DNA from: an uncultured Muribaculaceae bacterium
GTDB taxonomy: Bacteria > Bacteroidota > Bacteroidia > Bacteroidales > Muribaculaceae
Reading direction: 5' to 3'
DNA length: 64,000 nucleotides
Assembly: GCA_910587475.1 (NCBI GenBank)
Contig: CAJUMR010000012.1
Span: forward strand, 16,430 to 80,429
Part shown: in pieces, positions 33,139 to 41,061 of the stretch
Position numbering within the stretch: the first letter of the stretch is position 1
How the letters are laid out: each line of letters opens with the position of its first letter
Notes under the pieces: generated by a model
Seen by the model: only the letters and a program-made list of their open reading frames with translations
Databases searched by the model: none
What the model was told of the DNA's origin: nothing
Made by a program: the position numbers and the translations under genes

Positions 33139-34686
33139 CTACTCCTCTCTTGAATCAAGTTCGACAACACTGCCGACTGTCACCGTGTGCACATCGTCGG
33201 GGTTGAGTAGCGTCAGAGTCAACACATGCTGACGGCCATCAAGATCATAATTCCAGTAAACATCATATTTCCTTACAGCAAAGTCTGCCGGCATATCGAC
33301 TATGTCGACCACTTCGCCGTCAAGACGCACCTCAACGCGTGCCACATAACCTGATCCGTTGTCTCCGCCAACAGCTCCGGTGACTACCACTGCATCCGCG
33401 TCGATATCGACCGCAAACGCTCCATCATTGAGATTTTTGTGGTAGTAATTTTTTCTCACCGGCACCAGCGATGCGAAACTTTGTTCCAACTTCACCGGCA
33501 CAGGCTTCTGGCACTTGATCGACACGTTATCTCCATCGACCGATCCGCCGTTACGGCTGATCATCTGAAGCGCCTGGTCGAAACTCATGCGGTAAGTGTC
33601 ATTCAACGAACTTGACGTGAATGAAAATTTCATGTCTTCGGCTGATTTGAGCGGGTCAAGCCATTCCGAAGGAATTCGGCTATAGCCTTTGATCGTGCCG
33701 AGGATACCGCCCGCAGAAGCCGGATTGCAGTCAGAGTCCTGACCGCATCGCGTAGCGATCTCCACAGTCCGTCCGAAATCACCGTCGCCATAGAGCAAGC
33801 CGATCACCACATAGGCACTGTTGAGCGCCGCATCGATATTGTATGGCACAAAAGCCCCCGTAGGACAAGGAAGATTGCTGTCCCAACGTTCGGCACACAG
33901 CTGCCATGCGGCCGTCCAGTCGTCGGGCGACTGTCTGTAAGCTGCAATAACGTCAGAGATGCACTTGCTGTAGCGGCTCTCGGAAGGGATACATTTCAGA
34001 GCTTCGGTTACGACTGTCTCAACATCGTCGTAGACAAACGCCAGCGAATACATCGCGGCCATGTAAACACCTCCGTACCATCCGTCGCCATAATTCATTA
34101 TATGTCCGATGCTGTCGCATATCACCGCAGCCGAATTAGGCATCGCGGGCGACATGAGACCTGCAAAATCGGCCTCGATCTGGAAATCGATATCGTCGGC
34201 ATGCGGATTGTTTTTCCAATATCCCGATGCCGGGGCCATTAGGCCGTTCAATATATTATAGCGAGCTGTCTGGTTAGCCTCCCACAGGTTGTAGCCCGCA
34301 TTGGCAAATGCGAGAGCCATCGAATCGACCGGTGCGTCAAGGCCGAGACGGTCAAATGTCTCAACAAACGTCAGATCCATGTATATGTCATCATACAGCC
34401 CCGGAAATTTGATCATCCAGTCCTTCACATAGTCATTTTCGCCCCAAGGTATATCTATAGAATCAGCGATCATCATCCCCTGATAGCGGAACTCGGTCGG
34501 CGCGCCATAGGTGACTCCTATGGTCTGGCCTGCCCAGCCTCCCTTTATCTTGTCATATAATTGTTCGCGGCCGATGGTCAGAGTTTCCGGCATGTCATGC
34601 GGGCGTGCTGCAGCCGATTGACACGACAGACAAGATGCAACAAACGTCACACCACAGATTAAAGCTTTAATTTTCATGATATTCAT
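33139..34686 (-). CDS. Secreted ADP-ribosylglycohydrolase-family lipoprotein
   Basis: 515 residues. The N-terminus has a signal peptide with lipobox-like CLSC, so it is exported. The ADP-ribosylglycohydrolase fold is visible: DKIKGGWAGQTIGVTYGAP near the start, the metal-site region DDIYMDLTFVETFDRLGLDA, and TRCGQDSDCNPASAGGILGTIKGY late in the catalytic domain. A beta-rich C-terminal domain of about 140 residues (from SRNGGSVDGDNVSI) follows. The family removes ADP-ribose from proteins or acts on related N-glycosides. An exported version would act on extracellular or periplasmic substrates, possibly nucleoside or sugar conjugates. It has a complete promoter of its own. Confidence 0.82.
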   Translation of the reverse strand: MNIMKIKALICGVTFVASCLSCQSAAARPHDMPETLTIGREQLYDKIKGGWAGQTIGVTYGAPTEFRYQGMMIADSIDIPWGENDYVKDWMIKFPGLYDDIYMDLTFVETFDRLGLDAPVDSMALAFANAGYNLWEANQTARYNILNGLMAPASGYWKNNPHADDIDFQIEADFAGLMSPAMPNSAAVICDSIGHIMNYGDGWYGGVYMAAMYSLAFVYDDVETVVTEALKCIPSESRYSKCISDVIAAYRQSPDDWTAAWQLCAERWDSNLPCPTGAFVPYNIDAALNSAYVVIGLLYGDGDFGRTVEIATRCGQDSDCNPASAGGILGTIKGYSRIPSEWLDPLKSAEDMKFSFTSSSLNDTYRMSFDQALQMISRNGGSVDGDNVSIKCQKPVPVKLEQSFASLVPVRKNYYHKNLNDGAFAVDIDADAVVVTGAVGGDNGSGYVARVEVRLDGEVVDIVDMPADFAVRKYDVYWNYDLDGRQHVLTLTLLNPDDVHTVTVGSVVELDSREE

Positions 34687-34705
34687 ATTTTGGGGTTATA
34701 TGCTG

Positions 34706-34736
34706 CAAAATTATGATTTTAAAATTGCAATTCAAA
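34706..34736 (-). promoter_or_regulatory. Complete promoter for ADP-ribosylglycohydrolase gene
   Basis: On the minus strand, TTTG (34733-34736) and TAATTTTG (34706-34713) are separated by exactly 19 nt, matching the Bacteroidetes -33/-7 consensus. The leader is about 15-20 nt. Confidence 0.65.
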
Positions 34737-34784
34737 ATTATCTGCCGCCTTCCCCCTCAAAAAAGCCGCGAAACAGATACAATG

Positions 34785-34833
34785 CACCCCGGACAGAGAT
34801 TTTCTCGCTATGAGAGTACATCTGTCCGGGGTG
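34785..34833 (-). terminator. Terminator hairpin downstream of ilvA
   Basis: Perfect 13-bp stem (34785-34797 and 34821-34833) with a nested small hairpin in the loop. It lies between the ilvA stop and the next promoter. There is no immediate T-run on the minus strand, but a T6 stretch follows about 25 nt later. Confidence 0.6.
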
Positions 34834-34876
34834 ATATGATGCGTGTAAATATTGCTTTTTCAGTGTGACAACCCGA

Positions 34877-36073
34877 TCAGTTCATCACCTTATAACCTGC
34901 TTCTGACAAAGCCGAGCGGATAGCGGCGATATGATCGTGATCGCGAGTCTCCAGTTCCATGCGTATCGTGCAACCGTTGATGGCAGTGCTGCTGTTGATT
35001 CGCTCATGAGCAACCGAGATCACATTACCTCCTTGCTGTGCGACTACATTGCAGACCCCTGACAGCTGACCCGGTTTATCATCGAGATCAATGATAAACG
35101 AATAATTACGGCCACTCTTCGAAAGACCTCGGGTGATGACACGGCTGAGAGTGTTGACATCAATATTTCCGCCCGACACCAGACAAACAGTCTTCTTGCC
35201 CTTGATAGGCACTTTGTTGAACATCGCTGCTGCGACAGACACCGCACCGGCGCCTTCGGCCACAAGCTTCTGCTGCTCGATGAGCGCAAGGATAGCTGCA
35301 GCGATCTCTTCGTCGCTGACAGTGACAACTTCATCGACATAACGGTTGCACAGCTCGAATGTGTTGACTCCCGGCTCCTTTACCGCGATGCCGTCGGCAA
35401 TCGTCGACACACTGTTGAGATGGCGTATAGCACCCTCCTGAAGCGATGCGGCCATCGATGGAGCGCCGGACGACTGCACACCGTAGACCTTGATTTCGGG
35501 ACGCAGAGTCTTGATCGCGAATGCCACTCCCGATATGAGACCTCCGCCTCCGATAGGCACGATCACCGCCTCCACATCGGGCATCTGCTCGAGTATCTCG
35601 AGACCTATGGTGCCCTGACCGGCGATCACTTTAGGATCGTCAAACGGATGCACAAACGTGTAGCCATGCTCATCGCGAAGCTGGATAGCCTTGGCATAGG
35701 CGTCATCATACACTCCCGGAACAAGACACACCTCCGCACCATAGCCCTTGGTCGCTTCAATCTTCGACATCGGCGCTCCGGCCGGGAGACAGATCAGCGA
35801 CTTTATGCCATTGTGCGTCGCTCCGAGTGCGACACCCTGAGCATGATTGCCTGCCGAACAAGCGATCACACCCCTCGCCTTCTCCTCGTCGGTGAGCTGT
35901 GATATCTTGTAATAGGCTCCGCGCAGTTTGAACGATCCTGTGAGCTGAAGGTTTTCTGTTTTCAAATATACTTCCGATTCCGGATTGATCCGTGGTGCCG
36001 GTATTATAGCAGTCTTACGCGCCACGTCCTTCAGGACTGCCGCCGCATTGAATATTTCACTGATTTCCAACAT
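34877..36073 (-). CDS. ilvA: Threonine ammonia-lyase (threonine dehydratase)
   Basis: 398 residues. The PLP-lysine block is LTGSFKLRGAYYKI, the glycine-rich phosphate site is PIGGGGLISGVAFAI, and SAGNHAQGVALGA is also present. A C-terminal ACT domain (about 325-398, FIIDLDDKPGQLSGVCNVVA) could bind a regulatory amino acid. It converts threonine to 2-oxobutyrate, the first step to isoleucine. The single ACT domain and length fit the shorter IlvA/TdcB-like form rather than the enterobacterial 500-residue enzyme, so a biosynthetic or catabolic role cannot be fixed. No other ilv genes are adjacent. Confidence 0.92.
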   Translation of the reverse strand: MLEISEIFNAAAVLKDVARKTAIIPAPRINPESEVYLKTENLQLTGSFKLRGAYYKISQLTDEEKARGVIACSAGNHAQGVALGATHNGIKSLICLPAGAPMSKIEATKGYGAEVCLVPGVYDDAYAKAIQLRDEHGYTFVHPFDDPKVIAGQGTIGLEILEQMPDVEAVIVPIGGGGLISGVAFAIKTLRPEIKVYGVQSSGAPSMAASLQEGAIRHLNSVSTIADGIAVKEPGVNTFELCNRYVDEVVTVSDEEIAAAILALIEQQKLVAEGAGAVSVAAAMFNKVPIKGKKTVCLVSGGNIDVNTLSRVITRGLSKSGRNYSFIIDLDDKPGQLSGVCNVVAQQGGNVISVAHERINSSTAINGCTIRMELETRDHDHIAAIRSALSEAGYKVMN

Positions 36074-36109
36074 AACTTATGTCTCTTATCTGTAATTGTA
36101 TTAGTGTTG

Positions 36110-36140
36110 CAAATTTACAACAATTTAATTGCCGAGTCAA
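36110..36140 (-). promoter_or_regulatory. Complete promoter for ilvA
   Basis: Minus-strand TTG (36138-36140) and TAAATTTG (36110-36117) with a 20-nt spacer. The TSS would lie about 30 nt before the start codon. Confidence 0.65.
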
Positions 36141-36150
36141 TAGTTTTACT

Positions 36151-36158
36151 TATCTTTG
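36151..36158 (+). promoter_or_regulatory. -7 promoter element for malic enzyme gene
   Basis: TATCTTTG matches TAnnTTTG 86 nt upstream of the malic enzyme start, diverging from the ilvA promoter within the same 170-nt gap. Confidence 0.5.
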
Positions 36159-36244
36159 TACGCAACTTTTGCACAGATGGCAAACATAGCTTAATGTTCG
36201 GTCGTTTATATAAATAAAACAAGGTACATAAAACACAAATTTAC

Positions 36245-37576
36245 ATGTCTAAGGATATAAAGGAAGAGGCATTGCGCTATCACCGCTACCCAATGCCCGG
36301 AAAAATTGAAACTGTAGCAACTAAATCAACATCAAGCCCCGACGATCTGTCATTGGCCTATTCTCCTGGTGTGGCTTACCCCTGCAAGGAAATAGAAAAA
36401 AACGCCGACGACGCATATCTCTACACTAATAAAGCAAATCTCGTCGCTGTCATTTCAAACGGAACAGCCGTGCTCGGACTCGGCAACATTGGTGCCGCAG
36501 CGTCAAAACCCGTGATGGAAGGCAAAGCTCTCCTGTTCAAAATTTTTGCCGGACTCGACTGCTACGACATCGAGATCGACGAACACGACACCGACCGCTT
36601 CGTTGCGGCTGTCAAAGCAATGTCCACGACTTTCGGAGGCATAAACCTTGAAGACATCAAGGCCCCCGAATGTTTCGAGATCGAAGACCGGTTGAAAAAA
36701 GAATGTGACATTCCCGTAATGCACGACGACCAGCACGGCACAGCGATCGTCAGCGGCGCAGCACTCCTCAATGCGCTCGAAATACAAGGCAAGAATATCG
36801 CCGACGTCCGTCTCGTAGTCAACGGAGCCGGTGCGGCCGCCATATCGTGCACTCGCCTTTACACAAAACTCGGCGTCAGAAAAGAAAACATAATCATGTG
36901 CGACAGCAAAGGTGTCATTACTGTCGACCGAAAGGACATCAACGAACAAAAACGCGCTTTCGCCACATCACTGCCCCTGCACTCGCTCGCCGATGCGTTG
37001 AAAGGCGCTGACGTGTTCCTCGGGCTCTCTGTTGCCGATGTCGTCACACCCGAGATGCTCACATCAATGGCTCCGCGTCCGATCGTTTTCGCTCTTGCCA
37101 ACCCCAACCCCGAGATCGCATTTGAAAAAGCCATGGCAACTCGTCAGGATCTTATCTTCGCGACCGGACGCTCCGACTATCCCAACCAGATCAACAATGT
37201 GTTGGGCTTCCCTTACATATTCAGAGCCGCTCTCGACTGTCGGGCAAGCGAAATCAACGAAGAAATGAAAGTTGCAGCAGCGCGTGCGATCGCATCACTC
37301 GCCAAAGAGCCGGCTCCGCGTTCTCTCTGCATGGCATACAAAGTCGACTCGCTGCAATTTGGCCGCGACTACATTCTGCCAAAACCATTCGACAAACGTC
37401 TGCTCAAGACTGTGGCGCCCGCCATCGCCAAAGCAGCCGCCGAATCAGGAGTCGCACGCCATCCCATATCCGACTACAAAGCATATGCCGAACATCTCAC
37501 AACCCTTATCGAGGACAACGACGCATATATAGTAAACCTCCTTGACCCCAACGGATTGCACTGCGACTGCAAATAA
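36245..37576 (+). CDS. Malic enzyme (oxaloacetate-decarboxylating), short form
   Basis: 443 residues. The malic N-terminal domain includes DLSLAYSPGVAYPCKEIEKN and KAALLFKIFAGLD-like residues. The metal and substrate site is VMHDDQHGTAIVSGAALLNAL, and the NAD(P)-binding domain has VVNGAGAAAISCTRLY. It oxidatively decarboxylates malate to pyruvate. MaeB-type enzymes with this sequence character normally continue into a phosphotransacetylase-like domain (about 750 residues in total); here a stop codon ends the protein at HCDCK, so the regulatory domain is absent. Cofactor preference cannot be read with certainty. Confidence 0.9.
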   Translation: MSKDIKEEALRYHRYPMPGKIETVATKSTSSPDDLSLAYSPGVAYPCKEIEKNADDAYLYTNKANLVAVISNGTAVLGLGNIGAAASKPVMEGKALLFKIFAGLDCYDIEIDEHDTDRFVAAVKAMSTTFGGINLEDIKAPECFEIEDRLKKECDIPVMHDDQHGTAIVSGAALLNALEIQGKNIADVRLVVNGAGAAAISCTRLYTKLGVRKENIIMCDSKGVITVDRKDINEQKRAFATSLPLHSLADALKGADVFLGLSVADVVTPEMLTSMAPRPIVFALANPNPEIAFEKAMATRQDLIFATGRSDYPNQINNVLGFPYIFRAALDCRASEINEEMKVAAARAIASLAKEPAPRSLCMAYKVDSLQFGRDYILPKPFDKRLLKTVAPAIAKAAAESGVARHPISDYKAYAEHLTTLIEDNDAYIVNLLDPNGLHCDCK

Positions 37577-37603
37577 TCCGGCCGCAAGAAGCTATAAACA
37601 TAC

Positions 37604-37642
37604 ACCCCCGTGAAGCCCTTACCAACTGAGCTTCACGGGGGT
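37604..37642. terminator. Strong hairpin between convergent genes
   Basis: Perfect 13-bp GC-rich stem (37604-37616 and 37630-37642), followed on the plus strand by an AT-rich T6 stretch. It ends the malic enzyme transcript and possibly the PH-domain one. Confidence 0.75.
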
Positions 37643-37719
37643 GCGTCGTAATATTTTTTATTAACGCCTTGGCATGTACCAATTAACTGTCTTCTGCGTT
37701 TTATCGAGCAATCTTGCAT

Positions 37720-38007
37720 TTAATCAATTATTATCAAGGGATTTATTGATCGTAATGCCGATATAAATTCCTCTTTATTTTCCGGCGAAACATACACCCA
37801 ATTTCTCTTGCCATACTTTAATCCAATTCTGTCGGCCGACAATGCCGGAGATGCAAGAACTGTCGACTTGTGGGTTATTTCGGTAATCCTGGAGATCGGC
37901 AAATCCATCCGGAACAAGAAACCGCATCGTATGTGAAGCTTGTCTCCATTTATTTTATAATCAGTATGGAGAAGCATGTCATAGACCATCATCAGACCGA
38001 TCCCCAT
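37720..38007 (-). pseudogene. Bacterial PH-domain membrane protein, probably 5'-truncated
   Basis: 95 residues starting in the middle of a hydrophobic segment (MGIGLMMVYDMLL), then a bacterial PH fold (HTDYKINGDKLHIRCGFLFR, SPALSADRIGLKYGKRNWVY, SPENKEEFISAL). Family members normally have two N-terminal membrane helices and about 130 residues. Reading upstream in frame extends the hydrophobic stretch by only six residues (FRLSVF) to a stop, so the first helix is missing. This looks like a decayed gene sitting exactly where the GC-rich core gives way to the AT-rich cluster. A short functional protein remains possible. Confidence 0.5.
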
Positions 38008-38046
38008 GAAAACAGACAGCCTAAATCAATAGTCGTAATTATGCCA

Positions 38047-38078
38047 AGCGGTGCAGTCCTGTGAAGAGTTGCACCGCT
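38047..38078. terminator. Terminator at the end of the polyene operon
   Basis: 9-bp perfect stem (38047-38055 and 38070-38078) with a 14-nt loop. It lies 78 nt past the last gene of the minus-strand operon. The T-rich tail is better on the plus strand, so termination of the operon in the minus direction is less certain. Confidence 0.5.
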
Positions 38079-38155
38079 GTTTTACGCTCAAAATGTCAAA
38101 AATTTCGGCCGCCTTTAGAGGCTGCGATTTAATCAAATGGAAAGATTGAAGTGTA

Positions 38156-39472
38156 TTATCCAGTCATATAGGCTTTTCGGTTGAGTTTGCCGTTGTAGGT
38201 GCGCTCAACTTTATCGACTTGGGTATATAACTGAGGAACCTTATGACCTTCAAGCTTTGATGCAAGGTGCTTGGCTAACGCTTTCTTCTTAATGGAAAGA
38301 CCTTCTTTTACAACATAGAGAAGACCGAGAGCTGTTCCTAATACCGGATGCGGTGATGGAATACAAATACAGTCATCAATCTCCGGCATCGACTGGGCGG
38401 CATCCTCAACCTCAACCGGATTTACCTTGAACCCTCCGACATTTATAATATCTCCATCTCGTCCAGCTAATTGCAATCGACCCTCTTCATCGAGGATTCC
38501 CTTGTCTTTCGTGAAGATTTTATTATCTCTGAGAACACGATTTGTTTCATCCAGGTCTCCGCAGTAGCCAATCATTAGCGTCTTACCTTGACATACAATA
38601 AACCCATCATCATCAATTGTTAAGGCTGAGTGTTTCATCGGCTTTCCTAAGCACCCAGCTACACAATATCCTCCGTTGAAATTATGGGTCGCGATTATTC
38701 CGGTCTCTGTGGAGGCGTAGGTATTATAAAGACGAGTATGCGGAAGCAATTCGCATAGTTTCTCCATGTCGGATTGCGAAATTGGAGCGGCTCCAGTTTC
38801 GATGAAATCAAATTTTTCAGAACAATCCCTTAGTTGTTTCTCTCCGAATTGTATCATCATACGGAGAGTGGCCGGAACTTGGAACGTAGCCACCTTCCAA
38901 GGAGCATCCTTAACCACCTTAAAGAAAGCTGGCAAGTCTTTGAGCCCGTCCATGATATAAATGGAAGCACCAACTATTATTGACGGCCATATCTTACTCA
39001 AACTTCCTATGTGGTTAAGCGGACCGGTAATAATAAACGTCAGGTCCGAAGAAAAACCTTGTGCATCAATCAAGTTTTCAGCATCATATATAATGATACC
39101 TTGGCTAATCATAGTCCCTTTCTGTTTACCGGTTGTTCCGGTCGTAAAAAGTATGTCGGTTACATCTCCCGGCATATCAGCCTGCGATGTCAATTCCAGT
39201 ATTCCCTGAAATTGAGCATCGGGCAAGTCCTTTTCAAGAGGAACAACCACTTTCCCGGCCTTGTGAGCTGCAAAATAGTCTATGATGAAATCAAAATCAT
39301 GCGCGGATCTTAATACATAGACCCGGGAGGTTTCGGATTCAATTTCCGACGCACGTTCACAGACCGCCGTCCATAGTTCACTATAAGTCAAAATTCCATC
39401 GGAATTTTGGAAAGCAATCCTCTGGGGCGAAGATTGTGCATGTTCACGTAGATAATCTTCCAGTCGGTTCAT
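38156..39472 (-). CDS. AMP-dependent acyl/aryl ligase (polyene starter activation)
   Basis: 438 residues of the adenylate-forming ligase superfamily. The phosphate loop DILFTTGTTGKQKGTM (about 107-121), YNTYASTETGIIATH and the C-terminal hinge region GRDGDIINVGGFKVNPVEVE are present, ending in GKLNRKAYMTG with the catalytic Lys. It is shorter than typical acyl-CoA synthetases but has all core motifs. In aryl polyene clusters such a ligase (ApeH-like) activates the aromatic starter and loads it on an ACP; the ACP gene directly upstream (7 nt) supports this. It is the last gene of the operon. The exact acid is unknown. Confidence 0.85.
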   Translation of the reverse strand: MNRLEDYLREHAQSSPQRIAFQNSDGILTYSELWTAVCERASEIESETSRVYVLRSAHDFDFIIDYFAAHKAGKVVVPLEKDLPDAQFQGILELTSQADMPGDVTDILFTTGTTGKQKGTMISQGIIIYDAENLIDAQGFSSDLTFIITGPLNHIGSLSKIWPSIIVGASIYIMDGLKDLPAFFKVVKDAPWKVATFQVPATLRMMIQFGEKQLRDCSEKFDFIETGAAPISQSDMEKLCELLPHTRLYNTYASTETGIIATHNFNGGYCVAGCLGKPMKHSALTIDDDGFIVCQGKTLMIGYCGDLDETNRVLRDNKIFTKDKGILDEEGRLQLAGRDGDIINVGGFKVNPVEVEDAAQSMPEIDDCICIPSPHPVLGTALGLLYVVKEGLSIKKKALAKHLASKLEGHKVPQLYTQVDKVERTYNGKLNRKAYMTG

Positions 39473-39479
39473 ATAACCT

Positions 39480-39704
39480 TTATTTTTCTGCCAGCCTACG
39501 GTTTACCATTTCGACTATGCTGTCAAGCGAACGGAGGTTCTTGGGAGTGGCATCTTTAGCTTCTAGTTCAATGCCATATTCCTGAGACAGCACCATCAAA
39601 ATAGTCGTTACGCCAAGAGAATCCAATTCGGCAAAAAGGAAGTCCGAATCTAAATCTACGAGAGGAAGAAGGTCTTCCAGTAAAGTTCTAATATGTTCTT
39701 TCAT
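39480..39704 (-). CDS. Acyl carrier protein (starter-loading candidate)
   Basis: 74 residues from MKEHIRTLLEDLLPL. The Met at 39746 would overlap the upstream esterase by 38 bp and adds a segment unlike an ACP. The phosphopantetheine Ser is in AELDSLGVTTILM (Ser29), with the helical ACP pattern around it. It is the most divergent of the three ACPs in the operon and sits between a secreted esterase and the AMP ligase, which suggests it is that ligase's acceptor. A phosphopantetheinyl transferase must come from elsewhere in the genome. Confidence 0.85.
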   Translation of the reverse strand: MKEHIRTLLEDLLPLVDLDSDFLFAELDSLGVTTILMVLSQEYGIELEAKDATPKNLRSLDSIVEMVNRRLAEK

Positions 39705-39708
39705 TTTT

Positions 39709-41061
39709 TTATTTATCAATTTTAAACAATCGGGGAAGATAGTCAATCAGATACTTACGCCAGTTGCTCCAAGTGTGTCCACCATCTGATTCATTATACA
39801 AAAAAGTATATCCACCCTTGTTAAGCTTTTTTCTTAAGTCATCGTTAAGTTTCTTTGTAAAATCATCCCTCCCTACGGCAATATAGAAGAATCTGGGATT
39901 TTTCTTAAAGAAATTCTTCAATTTCCAATCAAAATTATCATAGATATCCAAATTTTCATCGGATTCTCCTCCAGTGATACTGCTAATCTTTCGGTCAACG
40001 CTACCACCCCCTAAAAATGGAAGTGCTTGCTTTAGTTGATTCCAACCTTCTCCTATACTTTTCAATCCACCGACACTTTTGTCTCCAAGAGCGTTTGTCG
40101 TTTGAGCCGAGAATAGTCCAATGTAATCAAATTCATTAGGATTATTTAATGAGGTGTACAGTGTATGAAGACCACCAAGAGACAACCCAGCTATGGCTCT
40201 ATGTTGCTTATCTGCAACCGTTCGATAATTCTTGTCAACATAGTTGACAATCTCGGGGACAAATGATTTCTCGAATTTACCAAACATCGATGAAACATTG
40301 TTGCCGGAAGGTTGAACATTCGGATTGTTAGGATCTTCACCGGGAGCGGCTGCTAACTCTACATTGCCATTGGGCATGACAACAATCATTGGTTCACATG
40401 TGCCATTTGCAATAAGATGATCCATTATTTGGGATAAACGACCGCAATCATCCCACGCAGTTTCATCACCTCCAGAACCATGAAGGAGATAAAGAACTGG
40501 ATAACGTCGAGATGATGAGTTGTATCCGTGAGGAAGATATACAGCCATACGGCGTTTACTCATTCCATTCAACGATGATGGATACCAATTATATTTTAAT
40601 GTGCCTTTTTTTGTTTGCGCATCAGTAAAGTTATCGCCAATCCCACCCTTGATGATAAAATAGTTATAGGTAGTTCCTATATCCCGTGTGGTGTCCCTAT
40701 TTCTTTTATCGAAACGCACAGAATCTTCATTCACTACGAAATCGTACCAGTAGAGTTCAGAACTGAGCGGCTGCGACGTATAAGACCAAACTCCATTCCC
40801 TGTGTTCGTCATTTCAGCCTTACCATCTTTGGAGAACATGCCAGCCATAGGAATTAAAGAATTCCCTTTTTGGAAGAATGTACCCTGTACTTCTACTTTC
40901 TCGGCTTTCGGATCTATATAAGTAATTGTCACAGAGTTGTCGCTATTTATGGTAATTGGATTCTGAGCGTTGACATGAAGAGTGGAACACAATATCAGAC
41001 CTGCCAATATTGCGCCATATACTTTTTTAGAAGCGGATGTCAGTTTACACTGAAAGTTCAT
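39709..41061 (-). CDS. Secreted CE1-type esterase with N-terminal beta-sandwich
   Basis: 450 residues. The signal peptide ends near LHVNAQ. A CBM48/E-set-like sandwich (about 35-140, VTITYIDPKAEKVEVQGTFF) precedes an esterase-D/feruloyl-esterase-like alpha/beta hydrolase (about 150-450). The catalytic residues are the Ser in AIAGLSLGGLHTLY and probably the His in ESDGGHTWSNW. Such enzymes usually hydrolyse feruloyl or acetyl esters of plant glycans. Its place inside the polyene operon, overlapping the MMPL gene end by 17 bp, raises the options of releasing an aromatic acid used as starter or of editing the exported lipid ester. Both are inference. Confidence 0.85.
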   Translation of the reverse strand: MNFQCKLTSASKKVYGAILAGLILCSTLHVNAQNPITINSDNSVTITYIDPKAEKVEVQGTFFQKGNSLIPMAGMFSKDGKAEMTNTGNGVWSYTSQPLSSELYWYDFVVNEDSVRFDKRNRDTTRDIGTTYNYFIIKGGIGDNFTDAQTKKGTLKYNWYPSSLNGMSKRRMAVYLPHGYNSSSRRYPVLYLLHGSGGDETAWDDCGRLSQIMDHLIANGTCEPMIVVMPNGNVELAAAPGEDPNNPNVQPSGNNVSSMFGKFEKSFVPEIVNYVDKNYRTVADKQHRAIAGLSLGGLHTLYTSLNNPNEFDYIGLFSAQTTNALGDKSVGGLKSIGEGWNQLKQALPFLGGGSVDRKISSITGGESDENLDIYDNFDWKLKNFFKKNPRFFYIAVGRDDFTKKLNDDLRKKLNKGGYTFLYNESDGGHTWSNWRKYLIDYLPRLFKIDK

